Source: Corynebacterium resistens DSM 45100 | GTDB lineage: Bacteria > Actinomycetota > Actinomycetes > Mycobacteriales > Mycobacteriaceae | DNA length: 64,000 nt | Assembly (NCBI RefSeq): GCF_000177535.2 | Contig: NC_015673.1 | Location: 1,364,001-1,428,000 of the forward strand | Reading direction: 5' to 3' | Shown: piece by piece, positions 9,032-17,659 of the stretch | Numbering within the stretch: position 1 is the first letter of the stretch | Layout of the letters: each line of letters begins with the position of its first letter | Program-made: the position numbers and the translations under genes | Notes under the pieces: generated by a model | What the model saw: the letters and a program-made list of their open reading frames with translations, nothing else | What the model was told of the DNA's origin: nothing | The model's database searches: none

Positions 9032-11191
9032 TTAGCGAGCCTTTGGGAGAATGTGCTTCGGCAGCTTCATCCAGGAAGGAATCATCCACTTCGGGATCAT
9101 GCCATTGTCGTAAGCCCAAACCAACAGGCCGGCCCCAGCCAGCGCAGAGAGCAAACCACCGAAGAGGAAGGCCCAGAAGCCACGCTGCTGTTCCTTGGAA
9201 GACCCAGTGGAGGATGAGCCCTTGTTGGAACCGGAGGAATCCGAGCCCGGGGTGGGTTCGGTACCGTTCGAGTCGGCCTCCGTCATTGTGTAGCCGTTGA
9301 CTGGCACAAGGTGGTCCGTTCCGTTGTCCGTCGTCACGCGCATCATGATGGCACCAGCGGGAACAGTGGCCTCGATCGTTGCCTGACCAGTCTCGTTGTT
9401 GCCGTCTGTGATCGTGTTATCCACGTCGGCAGAAGCTGGGGCGGTCCACACAGTCTTGTTTCCGTCCTTGGAAGCAAAAGAAACCTTGACGGTTTTAGCC
9501 TTTGGCTCGCCTTCAGTGGTGTAGCTCAATGACGCGAGCTCAACCTTGACCTTCTTATTGGCTTCCAGCTTGGCTGGATCTGCATCAACGAAGTGCACGC
9601 CCACGCTGGTTTGATCATTACGCGCCTTCAAATCCTTGTTGGCATCGAGGTATTTATTGAAAGCATCAATATCAACCAAGCCGGTATCTTGAATCTTGTT
9701 CGCACCACCTTCGTGGGTGTTGAAGCCGGTGAAACCATCACCTTCGGCCAATAGGAAGTTGTTGCCGGCTACGCGGTAGGTCTTCGCGGGCTCCAAGGGC
9801 TTGCCGTTGATCGAGACGGAGGTGATGCGGGAGCCCAGTTCGGCCTTGTGATCGTAGGTGTACTCCACATTCTTGGACAGGCCGAGGGCTAGGACTGGTC
9901 GGTCACCGTCCTTTTCTGGGGTACGCCACTGCTGTTCCAGCACCTTCTTGAGCTGCTCACCGGTGATATCAACGACACCCAAAGTGTTGTTGAAAGGCTG
10001 TACCCTGTAGGCCTCTTCGTAGGTGACTTCGCCCTCTTCCAGGTCTTCTCGGACGCCACCTGCGTTCATGACGCCGATGTCTGCCTTGTATGAAGTGGAG
10101 TTGTTGACGGACTCCAAAGTGGCATCCGCGAGCATGGAGTTCAGCGTGGACTCGGTGCCGCGGTTGGTTCCAGCGCCACCTTCTTTGTTGGACCCACGGT
10201 AGAAGCTGTTAGGGATGGTGGCGACAACCTTGCTGCCTTCTACCTTCGAAGCAGCCTCCGCCGCATCGACGATCTTCTTGACTTCTGGGTCCTGGCCTCC
10301 CTCGCAGGCTTGGCTTACTTCGGTGGCAGAGCGGTTGGAGGTTTTCACGCTGACAACTCGCTTGGCAGACTTGTCATAAACCACATCGATATCGGCGACC
10401 AACATGCCGTAGTTCGCAGGCTGCACAACTGGTGGCTTGCTCTCGGTGAGGTTGCGATTGACGTGGGTGTGTCCGGCGATTACTGCATCGACATCCTTGC
10501 CGAAGCCCTCGGATGTCACACCTTCGTGAATCAAACCGATAACCACATCAGCCTCACCGGACTGCTTCAGGCGAGTAGCCTCGGCACTGGCGGCTGCTAC
10601 TGGATCGCCGAATGTGATCCCCTTGATTCCCGATGGGCTCACCATCTCTGAAGTCTTGTCGGTTACTGCGCCGACGTAACCGATCTTGACGCCGTCCTTC
10701 TCGACAACGTGACTTGGCGCAACCTGGACGCCCTTCATGTTCGCAGCCAAGTGGGGAAACTTAGCCAGTTTGGTGCCGTCTACTCCAACGCGGCCGTTGA
10801 GGTCATCCCAGCCCTTATCCAGCTCGTGGTTTCCGACGGCGGAGGCTTCCAGCTTCATCGCATTCAGAACATCAATGGTGGGCTTGTCCTTCAAGATGGA
10901 GGAGACGAATGGGGAACCACCAATGTTGTCGCCCGCAGAAACAAACCCAGTGTTCGGGTTAGCCTTGCGCTCCTTGTTCACAAAACAAGCCAGCGCACCA
11001 GCACCGATTTCCTTGATTGAGCCATCCTTGTTCTTCAACTGCGAGATATGACCGTGGAAGTCAGTCACACCCAAGATATTTAGGCTCACCTGATCGGCCT
11101 CAGCAGCTTGGGCTGGCGTGGACAACGAAGCAAAAGCAACGCTGGGGGTGACAACGAGCGCTAATGCTGCGCGCGAGAGTTTACGGGACAT
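9032..11191 (-). CDS. Secreted 5'-nucleotidase/metallophosphatase (UshA/NT5E family), membrane-anchored
   Basis: This 719-residue exported phosphoesterase has a signal peptide ending at PAQAAEA. The metallophosphoesterase domain shows ILGVTDFHGH, SAGDNIGG, VGNHELDKG and IAGHTHVN as metal-ligand motifs. The C-terminal nucleotidase domain has MNAGGVREDL and VQPFNNTL. A Ser/Gly-rich spacer and a C-terminal membrane helix (about 680-705) end the protein, the same anchor design as the neighbouring nuclease. The ATG at 11191 has CGGAG eight bases upstream. It should hydrolyse nucleotides outside the membrane. The adjacent nuclease would supply its substrate. Confidence 0.92.
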   Translation of the reverse strand: MSRKLSRAALALVVTPSVAFASLSTPAQAAEADQVSLNILGVTDFHGHISQLKNKDGSIKEIGAGALACFVNKERKANPNTGFVSAGDNIGGSPFVSSILKDKPTIDVLNAMKLEASAVGNHELDKGWDDLNGRVGVDGTKLAKFPHLAANMKGVQVAPSHVVEKDGVKIGYVGAVTDKTSEMVSPSGIKGITFGDPVAAASAEATRLKQSGEADVVIGLIHEGVTSEGFGKDVDAVIAGHTHVNRNLTESKPPVVQPANYGMLVADIDVVYDKSAKRVVSVKTSNRSATEVSQACEGGQDPEVKKIVDAAEAASKVEGSKVVATIPNSFYRGSNKEGGAGTNRGTESTLNSMLADATLESVNNSTSYKADIGVMNAGGVREDLEEGEVTYEEAYRVQPFNNTLGVVDITGEQLKKVLEQQWRTPEKDGDRPVLALGLSKNVEYTYDHKAELGSRITSVSINGKPLEPAKTYRVAGNNFLLAEGDGFTGFNTHEGGANKIQDTGLVDIDAFNKYLDANKDLKARNDQTSVGVHFVDADPAKLEANKKVKVELASLSYTTEGEPKAKTVKVSFASKDGNKTVWTAPASADVDNTITDGNNETGQATIEATVPAGAIMMRVTTDNGTDHLVPVNGYTMTEADSNGTEPTPGSDSSGSNKGSSSTGSSKEQQRGFWAFLFGGLLSALAGAGLLVWAYDNGMIPKWMIPSWMKLPKHILPKAR

Positions 11192-11218
11192 CGAGAGTGC
11201 TCCGCTTACAGAAAGTTC

Positions 11219-11257
11219 AAACGTCAAAAGGGAGCTAACCACTCGTTAGCTCCCTTT
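11219..11257 (-). terminator. Strong hairpin directly before the 5'-nucleotidase gene
   Basis: A perfect 12-bp inverted repeat (AAAGGGAGCTAA at 11227-11238, TTAGCTCCCTTT at 11246-11257) continues into TTTTGACG on the minus strand. It could end hisS transcription, but hisS stops at 11380 and the hairpin lies only about 36 bases before the nucleotidase ATG. It may therefore be an attenuator in that gene's leader. Confidence 0.65.
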
Positions 11258-11379
11258 CGCTCTGCCTCCAGTCACACGCTCTTGCTGTTTTCCTCTCTAG
11301 TAAGTAGAAGTTCTTCTACTGTTAACTCAGATTGCCCCCGTAATCGGGCAATCGGACAACTGAGTCCAGATCCGGTGTT
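11258..11379 (-). other. Structured hisS-nucleotidase intergenic region
   Basis: Two more inverted repeats lie between the hisS stop and the strong hairpin. They are GATTGCCC/GGGCAATC at 11330-11337 and 11346-11353, enclosed by CTCA/TGAG, and AGTAGAAG/CTTCTACT at 11303-11310 and 11313-11320. Neither has a clear T-tract. A promoter for the nucleotidase gene is expected here but I could not assign one. Confidence 0.4.
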
Positions 11380-12666
11380 CTACTGCAAGGTGTTGGAAAG
11401 CTCCGCCACAACCGCATCAAGTGCAATGTTGCGCTGCTCATGGGCTGCGAGATCCTTCAGCGCGACGTTTCCTGCTTCCAACTCGGATTCTCCCATCACC
11501 AGAGCAAACTTCGCTCCTGCGCGGTCAGCCCCCTTCATTGCCCCCTTGAGGCCGCGGTCACCATAGGACATATCAACGCTGATGCCCGCCGCGCGTAGCT
11601 CGTTGACCAACCGGGCCATCCGTGACTTCGCCTCACTTCCCAAGGCCACACCATAAACATCTACTCGGCGCGCATCAGAAGCGGACTTCCCTTCAGCTTG
11701 CAGCGCCAACAACGTACGGTCTACTCCCAGACCAAAACCTATTCCGGATAAGTCTTGCCCACCCAGTTGGGCCATGAGTCCGTCGTAGCGGCCACCGCCA
11801 CCGATTCCGGATTGCGCGCCCAAGCCGTCATGGACGAATTCAAAACAGGTCTTGGTGTAGTAATCCAAACCGCGAACCATTCGTGGGTTGATCACGTACT
11901 CCACCCCGAGGTCATCCAGCATCCCCGTGACGGTTTCAAAGTGTTCGTGCGAACTGTCGCTCAAGTGATCCAGCATGAGGGGCGCGTCGGCCAGCATGTC
12001 CTGCATTTCCGGGCGTTTATCGTCCAACACGCGCAATGGGTTGAGGTCAGCCCGACGCGCAGTTTCCTCATCAAGTGGCAACGTGTGCAAAAACTCCTGC
12101 AGTTTCGCCCGGTAGGCAGGGCGATCGGAGCCATCACCAAGGGAGGTCAGTTCCAAGCGTTGGCCCGTCAATCCCACGGTGCGGTAGCAACGATCGGCTA
12201 GAGCGATCACCTCGGCGTCAAGGTACGGGTCATCAACACCCACGGCCTCCACGCCCACCTGTTGAAGCTGGCGATAGCGCCCGGCCTGCGGGCGTTCGTA
12301 ACGGAAGAATGGGCCGGCGTACACCAGTTTCACCGGCAACTGACCACGGTCCAGATTGTGTTCAATGACTGATCGAATCACCCCAGCGGTGCCTTCTGGG
12401 CGCAGAGTGACACTCCGACCTCCGCGGTCAGCGAAAGTGTACATCTCTTTGCTCACCACGTCGGTTGACTCACCAACGCCGCGTGCAAAGAGGTTAGTGT
12501 CCTCGAAGATGGGCAGCTCAATGTGCTCGTAGCCAGCCTGATGCGCAGCGCGCGTAAAGGCTTCGCGTATCGCTAGAAACTCATGCGAGTTCGGCGGGAA
12601 ATACTCTTGTACGCCCTTGGGGGCGTTCAGGGCCTGAAACTTCTTCTTTGCTGCGCTGTCATTCAC
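11380..12666 (-). CDS. hisS: Histidyl-tRNA synthetase
   Basis: Class II HisRS, 428 residues. The N-terminus [16 protein letters not shown] and motif 2 ([19 protein letters not shown]) are typical. The two histidine-specific signatures are present ([16 protein letters not shown] and [11 protein letters not shown]), followed by the C-terminal anticodon-binding domain. The start is GTG at 12664-12666. No Shine-Dalgarno is apparent at normal distance. A -10-like TAGACT eight bases upstream of the GTG suggests a leaderless transcript. It lies downstream of the metallo-beta-lactamase-fold gene with 50 bases between, as in mycobacteria. Confidence 0.96.
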   Translation of the reverse strand: MNDSAAKKKFQALNAPKGVQEYFPPNSHEFLAIREAFTRAAHQAGYEHIELPIFEDTNLFARGVGESTDVVSKEMYTFADRGGRSVTLRPEGTAGVIRSVIEHNLDRGQLPVKLVYAGPFFRYERPQAGRYRQLQQVGVEAVGVDDPYLDAEVIALADRCYRTVGLTGQRLELTSLGDGSDRPAYRAKLQEFLHTLPLDEETARRADLNPLRVLDDKRPEMQDMLADAPLMLDHLSDSSHEHFETVTGMLDDLGVEYVINPRMVRGLDYYTKTCFEFVHDGLGAQSGIGGGGRYDGLMAQLGGQDLSGIGFGLGVDRTLLALQAEGKSASDARRVDVYGVALGSEAKSRMARLVNELRAAGISVDMSYGDRGLKGAMKGADRAGAKFALVMGESELEAGNVALKDLAAHEQRNIALDAVVAELSNTLQ

Positions 12667-12674
12667 AATTACCG

Positions 12675-12680
12675 AGTCTA
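12675..12680 (-). promoter_or_regulatory. Candidate -10 box for leaderless hisS mRNA
   Basis: TAGACT on the minus strand fits the corynebacterial TAnnnT -10 pattern. It ends eight bases before the hisS GTG, so the transcript would start at the start codon. No clear -35 is seen. Confidence 0.4.
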
Positions 12681-12716
12681 ACCTCTAGCATCGGCGGTGC
12701 GAGGTGCAGGTGGCGC

Positions 12717-13514
12717 TTAGCGTACTGCTTGTAAGTACCCGTTGGTGCGCTTTTCCTCCCCAACGGTAGTGGCTGGGCCGTGTCCAGTGACCACCACATC
12801 GTCGTCATCGAATTCATGGCTCAATTTCTTCAGAGACAGCACCATGTCCTCCGGTGAACTACCGGGCAAATCGGTTCGCCCTACTCCTCCACGAAAGAGC
12901 ACATCACCACCGATGATGAACCCCGGCACGCGAAACATCACGTGCCCTGGAGAATGTCCCGGCATGTGGTGAACTGTGAAATCCACACCCGCTAGAGTGA
13001 CGCTATCTCCGCCGAGATCCCTGACATCAGCGATGGGTTTCATATTGTTGACGTCGAAAAGTTGAGCCAGTGGGGAAATCGATTGATCCATTTCGACGAA
13101 CGGGCGATCTAGCGGGTGAACGTAAACCGGTACCCCGAACTCGCCCGCGTCGCGAATATGGTCAATGTGTCCGTGGGTAAGGACGATCTTCTCTACAAAG
13201 AATCCGTGGTCCTTAGCCAGTTGCTGTAACAAGGGATACGCGCCGTAACCCGGATCGATAACCACCGCTGGCGCGCGGTCGGAGGATTGAAACTGCGATG
13301 CCGCCGCGTTGTCGTCGCTCGTCGAGTCGTCGGCATCCAGAGGTGTTGAACCCAGAGGTGTTGAACCTGAATGCACTTGCGAGCGATCGACGAGTACATA
13401 GCAGTTCGTCTGGAATGGACCGGCGGCAAAAGTGATGAGTTCTACATCAGGGGATACCGCTTTCACAGCGACGGGGGAACTGGGTGTAGTAGAAGGATTG
13501 AAGAGATCAGTCAT
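12717..13514 (-). CDS. MBL-fold metallohydrolase (glyoxalase II-like)
   Basis: This 265-residue cytosolic protein has the metallo-beta-lactamase motif LTHGHIDHIRD, a metal-binding histidine in HMPGHSPGH, a conserved aspartate in IIGGDVLFRGGVGRTDLPG and a final VVTGHGPATTVGEE histidine. The family includes hydroxyacylglutathione hydrolase-like and other thioester hydrolases; the substrate is not inferable here. An unusual Ser/Asp-rich insert at about residues 45-80 interrupts the first strands. It contains the short repeat GSTPLGSTPLDADD. The ATG at 13514 is favoured. Codons upstream are also open, but TAGGGT seven bases before this ATG looks like a -10 box. Confidence 0.85.
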   Translation of the reverse strand: MTDLFNPSTTPSSPVAVKAVSPDVELITFAAGPFQTNCYVLVDRSQVHSGSTPLGSTPLDADDSTSDDNAAASQFQSSDRAPAVVIDPGYGAYPLLQQLAKDHGFFVEKIVLTHGHIDHIRDAGEFGVPVYVHPLDRPFVEMDQSISPLAQLFDVNNMKPIADVRDLGGDSVTLAGVDFTVHHMPGHSPGHVMFRVPGFIIGGDVLFRGGVGRTDLPGSSPEDMVLSLKKLSHEFDDDDVVVTGHGPATTVGEEKRTNGYLQAVR

Positions 13515-13521
13515 GCATACC

Positions 13522-13527
13522 ACCCTA
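13522..13527 (-). promoter_or_regulatory. Candidate -10 box of the MBL-fold gene
   Basis: TAGGGT on the minus strand ends seven bases before the ATG at 13514, consistent with a leaderless transcript. The assignment rests on spacing and the TAnnnT pattern only. Confidence 0.35.
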
Positions 13528-13660
13528 GTGAGACTGCGGCATGCCGGGCGTCACCTTAGGCAAAGCAGTTTCACTAAGGCATAATGAACGATTGATAACT
13601 GCAAGCTCTATGGCGAGAAAGCTCTTTCGTCGTGACCGTTTAGAAAGGACGCTGCAGCGC

Positions 13661-14563
13661 GTGTCCAAGAACAACCACAGCGATTGGCCCAATACAGGTC
13701 AGCGCGATGACGCTCTGAACGAGTTGGAAAAGACCCTACGATCCCGCGAACGCCGCGCTAAAGCCGCTCCGTTGGGCGTAATTTTCGCGACCTTGGCCGT
13801 ATTGGTTTTGCTGGTCGGAGGAATCTACCTCGCAGTGACATGGACTGGCGGCGATAAGGAAAACGAGGCTGCGGATCAGAGCACTTCGGAAGAACAAAAG
13901 CCCGAGTCCGCAGAGATGCCGGAAAAGCCACTTCAGGCATATGGCCAAACCGTCAAGTGCGAATACAAGAAGGACGGCAAAGCAGCCAAGCCAGTGGAGG
14001 CGCCTAATGGTAACGATGTAAAGGCATCGGGTATCCAGAAGGTGACGATCAAGACCAACGAGGGTGATATCCCAATTGAGGTCGACGCCTCGAAGTCCCC
14101 TTGTACCGCGAATTCCTTCGTTCACCTGGTGGAATCGAAGTTCTTTGATGATACGAAGTGCCACCGCACCGTGAAGTCCGATGGCTTGACGATTCTGCAG
14201 TGTGGTGACCCTACCGCCAAGGGCAACGGTGGCCCAGGCTACCGCTACGCCAATGAGTTCCCAGAGAACGCGTTCGTGAAGCAGGGCGAGAAGGTCGATC
14301 CGATGAATCCGCCGGAGGGCCTGCAGAAGCCTGTTAAGTACAAGCGTGGGGCCCTAGCAATGGCGAACACCGGCCAGCCGGAGACGAATGGATCCCAGTT
14401 CTTCCTGGTCGATCAGGATTCCTCGTTGCCCCCGACCTACAACCTATTTGGCACTATCTCCGAAGATGGTCTGAAGACTCTGGACAAGATTTTGGAGAAG
14501 GCGCCCAAGGATGACGGCAAGCCTAAGGACGAGGTGCGCATCACCTCGGCTACCAAAGCTTAA
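13661..14563 (+). CDS. Membrane-anchored cyclophilin-type peptidyl-prolyl isomerase
   Basis: This 300-residue protein has a short cytoplasmic N-terminus with a charged helix (ALNELEKTLRSRERR), one membrane helix (PLGVIFATLAVLVLLVGG) and an acidic spacer. An extracytoplasmic cyclophilin domain follows, with segments FFDDTKCHR, LQCGDPTAKGNGGPGY and the active-site stretch NTGQPETNGSQFFLVDQD. It probably helps fold exported proteins. The frame is open 40 codons upstream, but GTG at 13661 has GAAAGGA about 11 bases before it and matches the family N-terminus. It is divergent from the MBL-fold gene and convergent with relA. Confidence 0.9.
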   Translation: MSKNNHSDWPNTGQRDDALNELEKTLRSRERRAKAAPLGVIFATLAVLVLLVGGIYLAVTWTGGDKENEAADQSTSEEQKPESAEMPEKPLQAYGQTVKCEYKKDGKAAKPVEAPNGNDVKASGIQKVTIKTNEGDIPIEVDASKSPCTANSFVHLVESKFFDDTKCHRTVKSDGLTILQCGDPTAKGNGGPGYRYANEFPENAFVKQGEKVDPMNPPEGLQKPVKYKRGALAMANTGQPETNGSQFFLVDQDSSLPPTYNLFGTISEDGLKTLDKILEKAPKDDGKPKDEVRITSATKA

Positions 14564-14599
14564 AACTGAGGCTTAAATCCTTGGGTTTAGCCAAAGATG

Positions 14600-14635
14600 G
14601 CGGTTGCGGCAATAAAGCCCGCAACCGCTATTTTT
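14600..14635 (+). terminator. Intrinsic terminator of the cyclophilin gene
   Basis: A perfect 10-bp stem (GCGGTTGCGG at 14600-14609, CCGCAACCGC at 14619-14628) with a nine-base loop is followed by TATTTTTC. The relA stop codon lies at 14636, so the convergent transcripts meet here. Confidence 0.85.
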
Positions 14636-16906
14636 CTATCCACCCGTCGTGACACGGTACACATCGTAAACACCTTCGACGTTTCGCAGTTGATTCATGG
14701 TGTAACCCAACTGCTTGGTATCAGAGACTTCAAAGGTGAAGCGGATTATCGCTACCCGATCATCGGCAGTGTGAGAACTCGTGGCCACAATCGGGACTTT
14801 CTGGTCCGAGACCACGCGGGTGACTTCGGAAAGCAGCCCATTGCGGTCCAGCCCTTCAATCTGGATCGTTACGAGGAAGACCGCATTGCTAAACGAGCTT
14901 GCCCATTGCACATCCACCAAACGTGCCGGTTCAGCGTGCAACTTCGGGGCGTTCGTACAGTCAGTGCGGTGCACGGATACTCCCCCGCCCTTAGTGATGA
15001 ATCCAAAGACCTCATCCCCAGGAACTGGCGTGCAACACTTTGCCAACTTGGCGGAAAAATCGGCCTGCCCTTGGACGAGGATTCCTGACCCGTCCCCCCG
15101 CCCCTCTTGGGGTGTATTCGCGATGCGGGAAACCGCTGGGGTGCGGCTGACAAGTTCATCTTCGGCTTCCTCTTGCGTGCCGAATGCATCCATGAGCAGT
15201 TTGACCACATGATCAGCACCGACATCCGCACGTCCGATAGCGGCGTACAGCGAATCGACATCATCATGGCCAAGTTCTGCGGCGATAGTTCGCATGGAGT
15301 CCGCCGTGAACAGGCGATGCACTGGAAACCCGCCGCGCTGCACCTCTGCGGCTAGCAAATCGCGCCCCTTCTCGGTGGCCTCCTCACGGCGCTCCTTGGC
15401 AAACCACGCGCGAATTTTATTCTTAGCCCGTGGGGAAACCACAAACTCCAACCAATCTCGGCTGGGACCTGCGGACTGATCCTTGGAGGTAAAGATCTCC
15501 ACCTTGTCGCCGGTTTTCAGCTTGGATTCCAGGGCCACTAGTTTGCCGTTGACCTTGGCACCGATGCAGCGATGCCCAACCTCTGTGTGCACGGCATAGG
15601 CGAAATCCAGTGGGGTCGCCCCCGCTGTCAAAGTGACTGCATCGCCTTTAGGCGTGAACACGAAGATCTGGTTCGTCGAGAGGTCATAGCGGAGGTTATC
15701 CAAGAACTCATTGGGATCAGCCGCTTCCTTTTGCCAGTCCAGCAGCTGGCGCATCCACGCCATCTGGTCGACTTCGCCAGAATCCCCCTTATGGGAACCC
15801 TTCGTTTCCTTGTAACGCCAGTGCGCCGCGATACCGAACTCCGCCTTGTGGTGCATTTCGTGGGTACGGATCTGCACTTCAAGTGGTTTAGCCTTCGGTC
15901 CCAACACGGTGGTGTGAAGGGATTGATATACGCCGAATCGTGGGGCGGAAATATAGTCTTTGAACCTGCCTGGCATCGGGTGATACAAGGTATGAATCGC
16001 GCCCACTGCGCCGTAGCAGTCCCGCACGCTATCAACCAGAATCCGAATTCCCACGAGGTCAAAAATCTCATCGAAGTCTCGGCCCCGAACGATCATCTTT
16101 TGGTAGATGGACCAGTAATGCTTCGGCCGGCCAACCACGGTGGCGTGAATACCAGATCTCCGCAAAGCTTCTTCGATTTCGCGCTTGACGTCCGAAATAT
16201 AGGAATCGCGCTTGGGTGCGCGATCGGCCACCATCCGCACAATTTCGTCGTATTTCTTGGGATAGAGAATTGCAAACGATAGATCCTCAAGTTCCCATTT
16301 CACCGTGGCCATTCCCAGCCGATGTGCCAGCGGAGCGATTACCTCTAGGGTTTGTCTCGCTTTCTTCGCTTGCTTCTCCGGTGGTAGAAAGCGCATGGTG
16401 CGCATATTGTGCAAGCGGTCAGCGACTTTGATCACCAGAACGCGGGGGTCGTTGGCGATAGCAACAATCATCTTGCGGATCGTTTCCGCTTCCGCGGCGG
16501 AGCCCAACACCATTTTGTCCAGCTTGGTTACGCCATCGACGAGGCGGGCAACTTCGGCACCGAAATCCTTGGTTAACTCCTCCAAGGTGTAATCGGTATC
16601 TTCCACAGTGTCGTGCAACAAGGCAGCAACCAGCGTGGTGGTATCCATGCCGATCTCCGCTGCGATTGTTGCCACAGCTAGAGGGTGGGTGATGTACGGC
16701 TCCCCCGATTTCCGCACCACACCTTCATGCAACTTTTCAGCGACTGCATAGGCACGATCCAATGCCTCAACATCGGCTTTGGGATGATACTTCCGGTGAA
16801 TGGCAACGAGGGGTCCTAGAACGGGGTTCACACGCGCTCGTCCACCACCTGTCAGGCTGCGAGCAATGCGAGCCGCCATCCATAGCGATCCCTTTTCGTT
16901 ACTCAT
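14636..16906 (-). CDS. relA: Bifunctional (p)ppGpp synthetase/hydrolase
   Basis: Rel protein of the stringent response, 756 residues. The N-terminal HD hydrolase domain keeps LLHDTVEDT. The synthetase domain has [23 protein letters not shown] and [15 protein letters not shown] domain follows ([17 protein letters not shown]), then a regulatory region with CCTPVPGDE and a C-terminal ACT domain ([17 protein letters not shown]). Both activities should be intact. The start codon follows the apt stop by one base, so translation is probably coupled to apt. The series secDF, peptide-binding lipoprotein, apt, rel is a conserved actinobacterial operon. Confidence 0.96.
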   Translation of the reverse strand: MSNEKGSLWMAARIARSLTGGGRARVNPVLGPLVAIHRKYHPKADVEALDRAYAVAEKLHEGVVRKSGEPYITHPLAVATIAAEIGMDTTTLVAALLHDTVEDTDYTLEELTKDFGAEVARLVDGVTKLDKMVLGSAAEAETIRKMIVAIANDPRVLVIKVADRLHNMRTMRFLPPEKQAKKARQTLEVIAPLAHRLGMATVKWELEDLSFAILYPKKYDEIVRMVADRAPKRDSYISDVKREIEEALRRSGIHATVVGRPKHYWSIYQKMIVRGRDFDEIFDLVGIRILVDSVRDCYGAVGAIHTLYHPMPGRFKDYISAPRFGVYQSLHTTVLGPKAKPLEVQIRTHEMHHKAEFGIAAHWRYKETKGSHKGDSGEVDQMAWMRQLLDWQKEAADPNEFLDNLRYDLSTNQIFVFTPKGDAVTLTAGATPLDFAYAVHTEVGHRCIGAKVNGKLVALESKLKTGDKVEIFTSKDQSAGPSRDWLEFVVSPRAKNKIRAWFAKERREEATEKGRDLLAAEVQRGGFPVHRLFTADSMRTIAAELGHDDVDSLYAAIGRADVGADHVVKLLMDAFGTQEEAEDELVSRTPAVSRIANTPQEGRGDGSGILVQGQADFSAKLAKCCTPVPGDEVFGFITKGGGVSVHRTDCTNAPKLHAEPARLVDVQWASSFSNAVFLVTIQIEGLDRNGLLSEVTRVVSDQKVPIVATSSHTADDRVAIIRFTFEVSDTKQLGYTMNQLRNVEGVYDVYRVTTGG

Positions 16907-16907
16907 C

Positions 16908-17537
16908 TCAGTTCACCGACTTATTGCTACAGGTTTCTTTTGGTTCGACGCCCAACTCCACCAGCGAGCGAGGATCATCTTTGGCAACCACATATAGCGG
17001 AAGATCTCGCAGCTTGTCGCGTCCGTGCAGCCCGTCAACCTCCAGAACCACCGCCAAACCGCACACAGTAGCCCCTGCGCGCTCCAAAAGTTCACGAGAT
17101 GCACGCAGTGTTCCGCCCGTGGCGAGTACGTCATCAATGAGGATGATGCGTTTGCCTACTAGGGGGATTCCACTGGCAGGGACCTCAAGGGTAGCACTGC
17201 CGTATTCCAAGTCGTAGCTGACTTGGTGCACAGGAGGCGGTAGCTTGCCTCCTTTGCGCACGGCTAGGACCCCGAGTCCCAATTCGTACGCCACTGCACT
17301 CCCCAGAAGGAAGCCCCGGGCGTCCAACCCCCCGATGAGGTCTGCGCCCACCTCACGGCAGGCATCGGCAAGATCATGCACCAAGAGCTGATAGCACGTG
17401 GGTTCTGCCAAAACGGGCGTCAAATCTTCAAACACGATGCCTGGTTTAGGAAAATCCGGCACGATGCGCGTGAACTTTTCCAAAGCTTCCCGGGCTGTGG
17501 TGGGGTGCTCCGTCGTGGAGGGAACGGGGGTGTTCAC
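16908..17537 (-). CDS. apt: Adenine phosphoribosyltransferase
   Basis: Purine salvage enzyme converting adenine and PRPP to AMP, 209 residues. The core matches the family: [25 protein letters not shown], the Lys/Pro segment [10 protein letters not shown], and the PRPP-binding loop [14 protein letters not shown]. The N-terminus has about 20 extra residues before the conserved start ([19 protein letters not shown]). It lies 122 bases downstream of the peptide-binding lipoprotein and one base before relA. Its link with relA couples adenine salvage and ppGpp metabolism genetically, a common actinobacterial arrangement. Confidence 0.95.
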   Translation of the reverse strand: MNTPVPSTTEHPTTAREALEKFTRIVPDFPKPGIVFEDLTPVLAEPTCYQLLVHDLADACREVGADLIGGLDARGFLLGSAVAYELGLGVLAVRKGGKLPPPVHQVSYDLEYGSATLEVPASGIPLVGKRIILIDDVLATGGTLRASRELLERAGATVCGLAVVLEVDGLHGRDKLRDLPLYVVAKDDPRSLVELGVEPKETCSNKSVN

Positions 17538-17659
17538 TTATTGCTACCTCTTGCGCATTAGTATCGAAAAACTCTTGCAGTGACTGCGCACTCGGATGCA
17601 TCACTCCAGCGAATTCCGAGGCGCCACTATAGGTGACTACTGTAGCGAACCTCGCCGGA

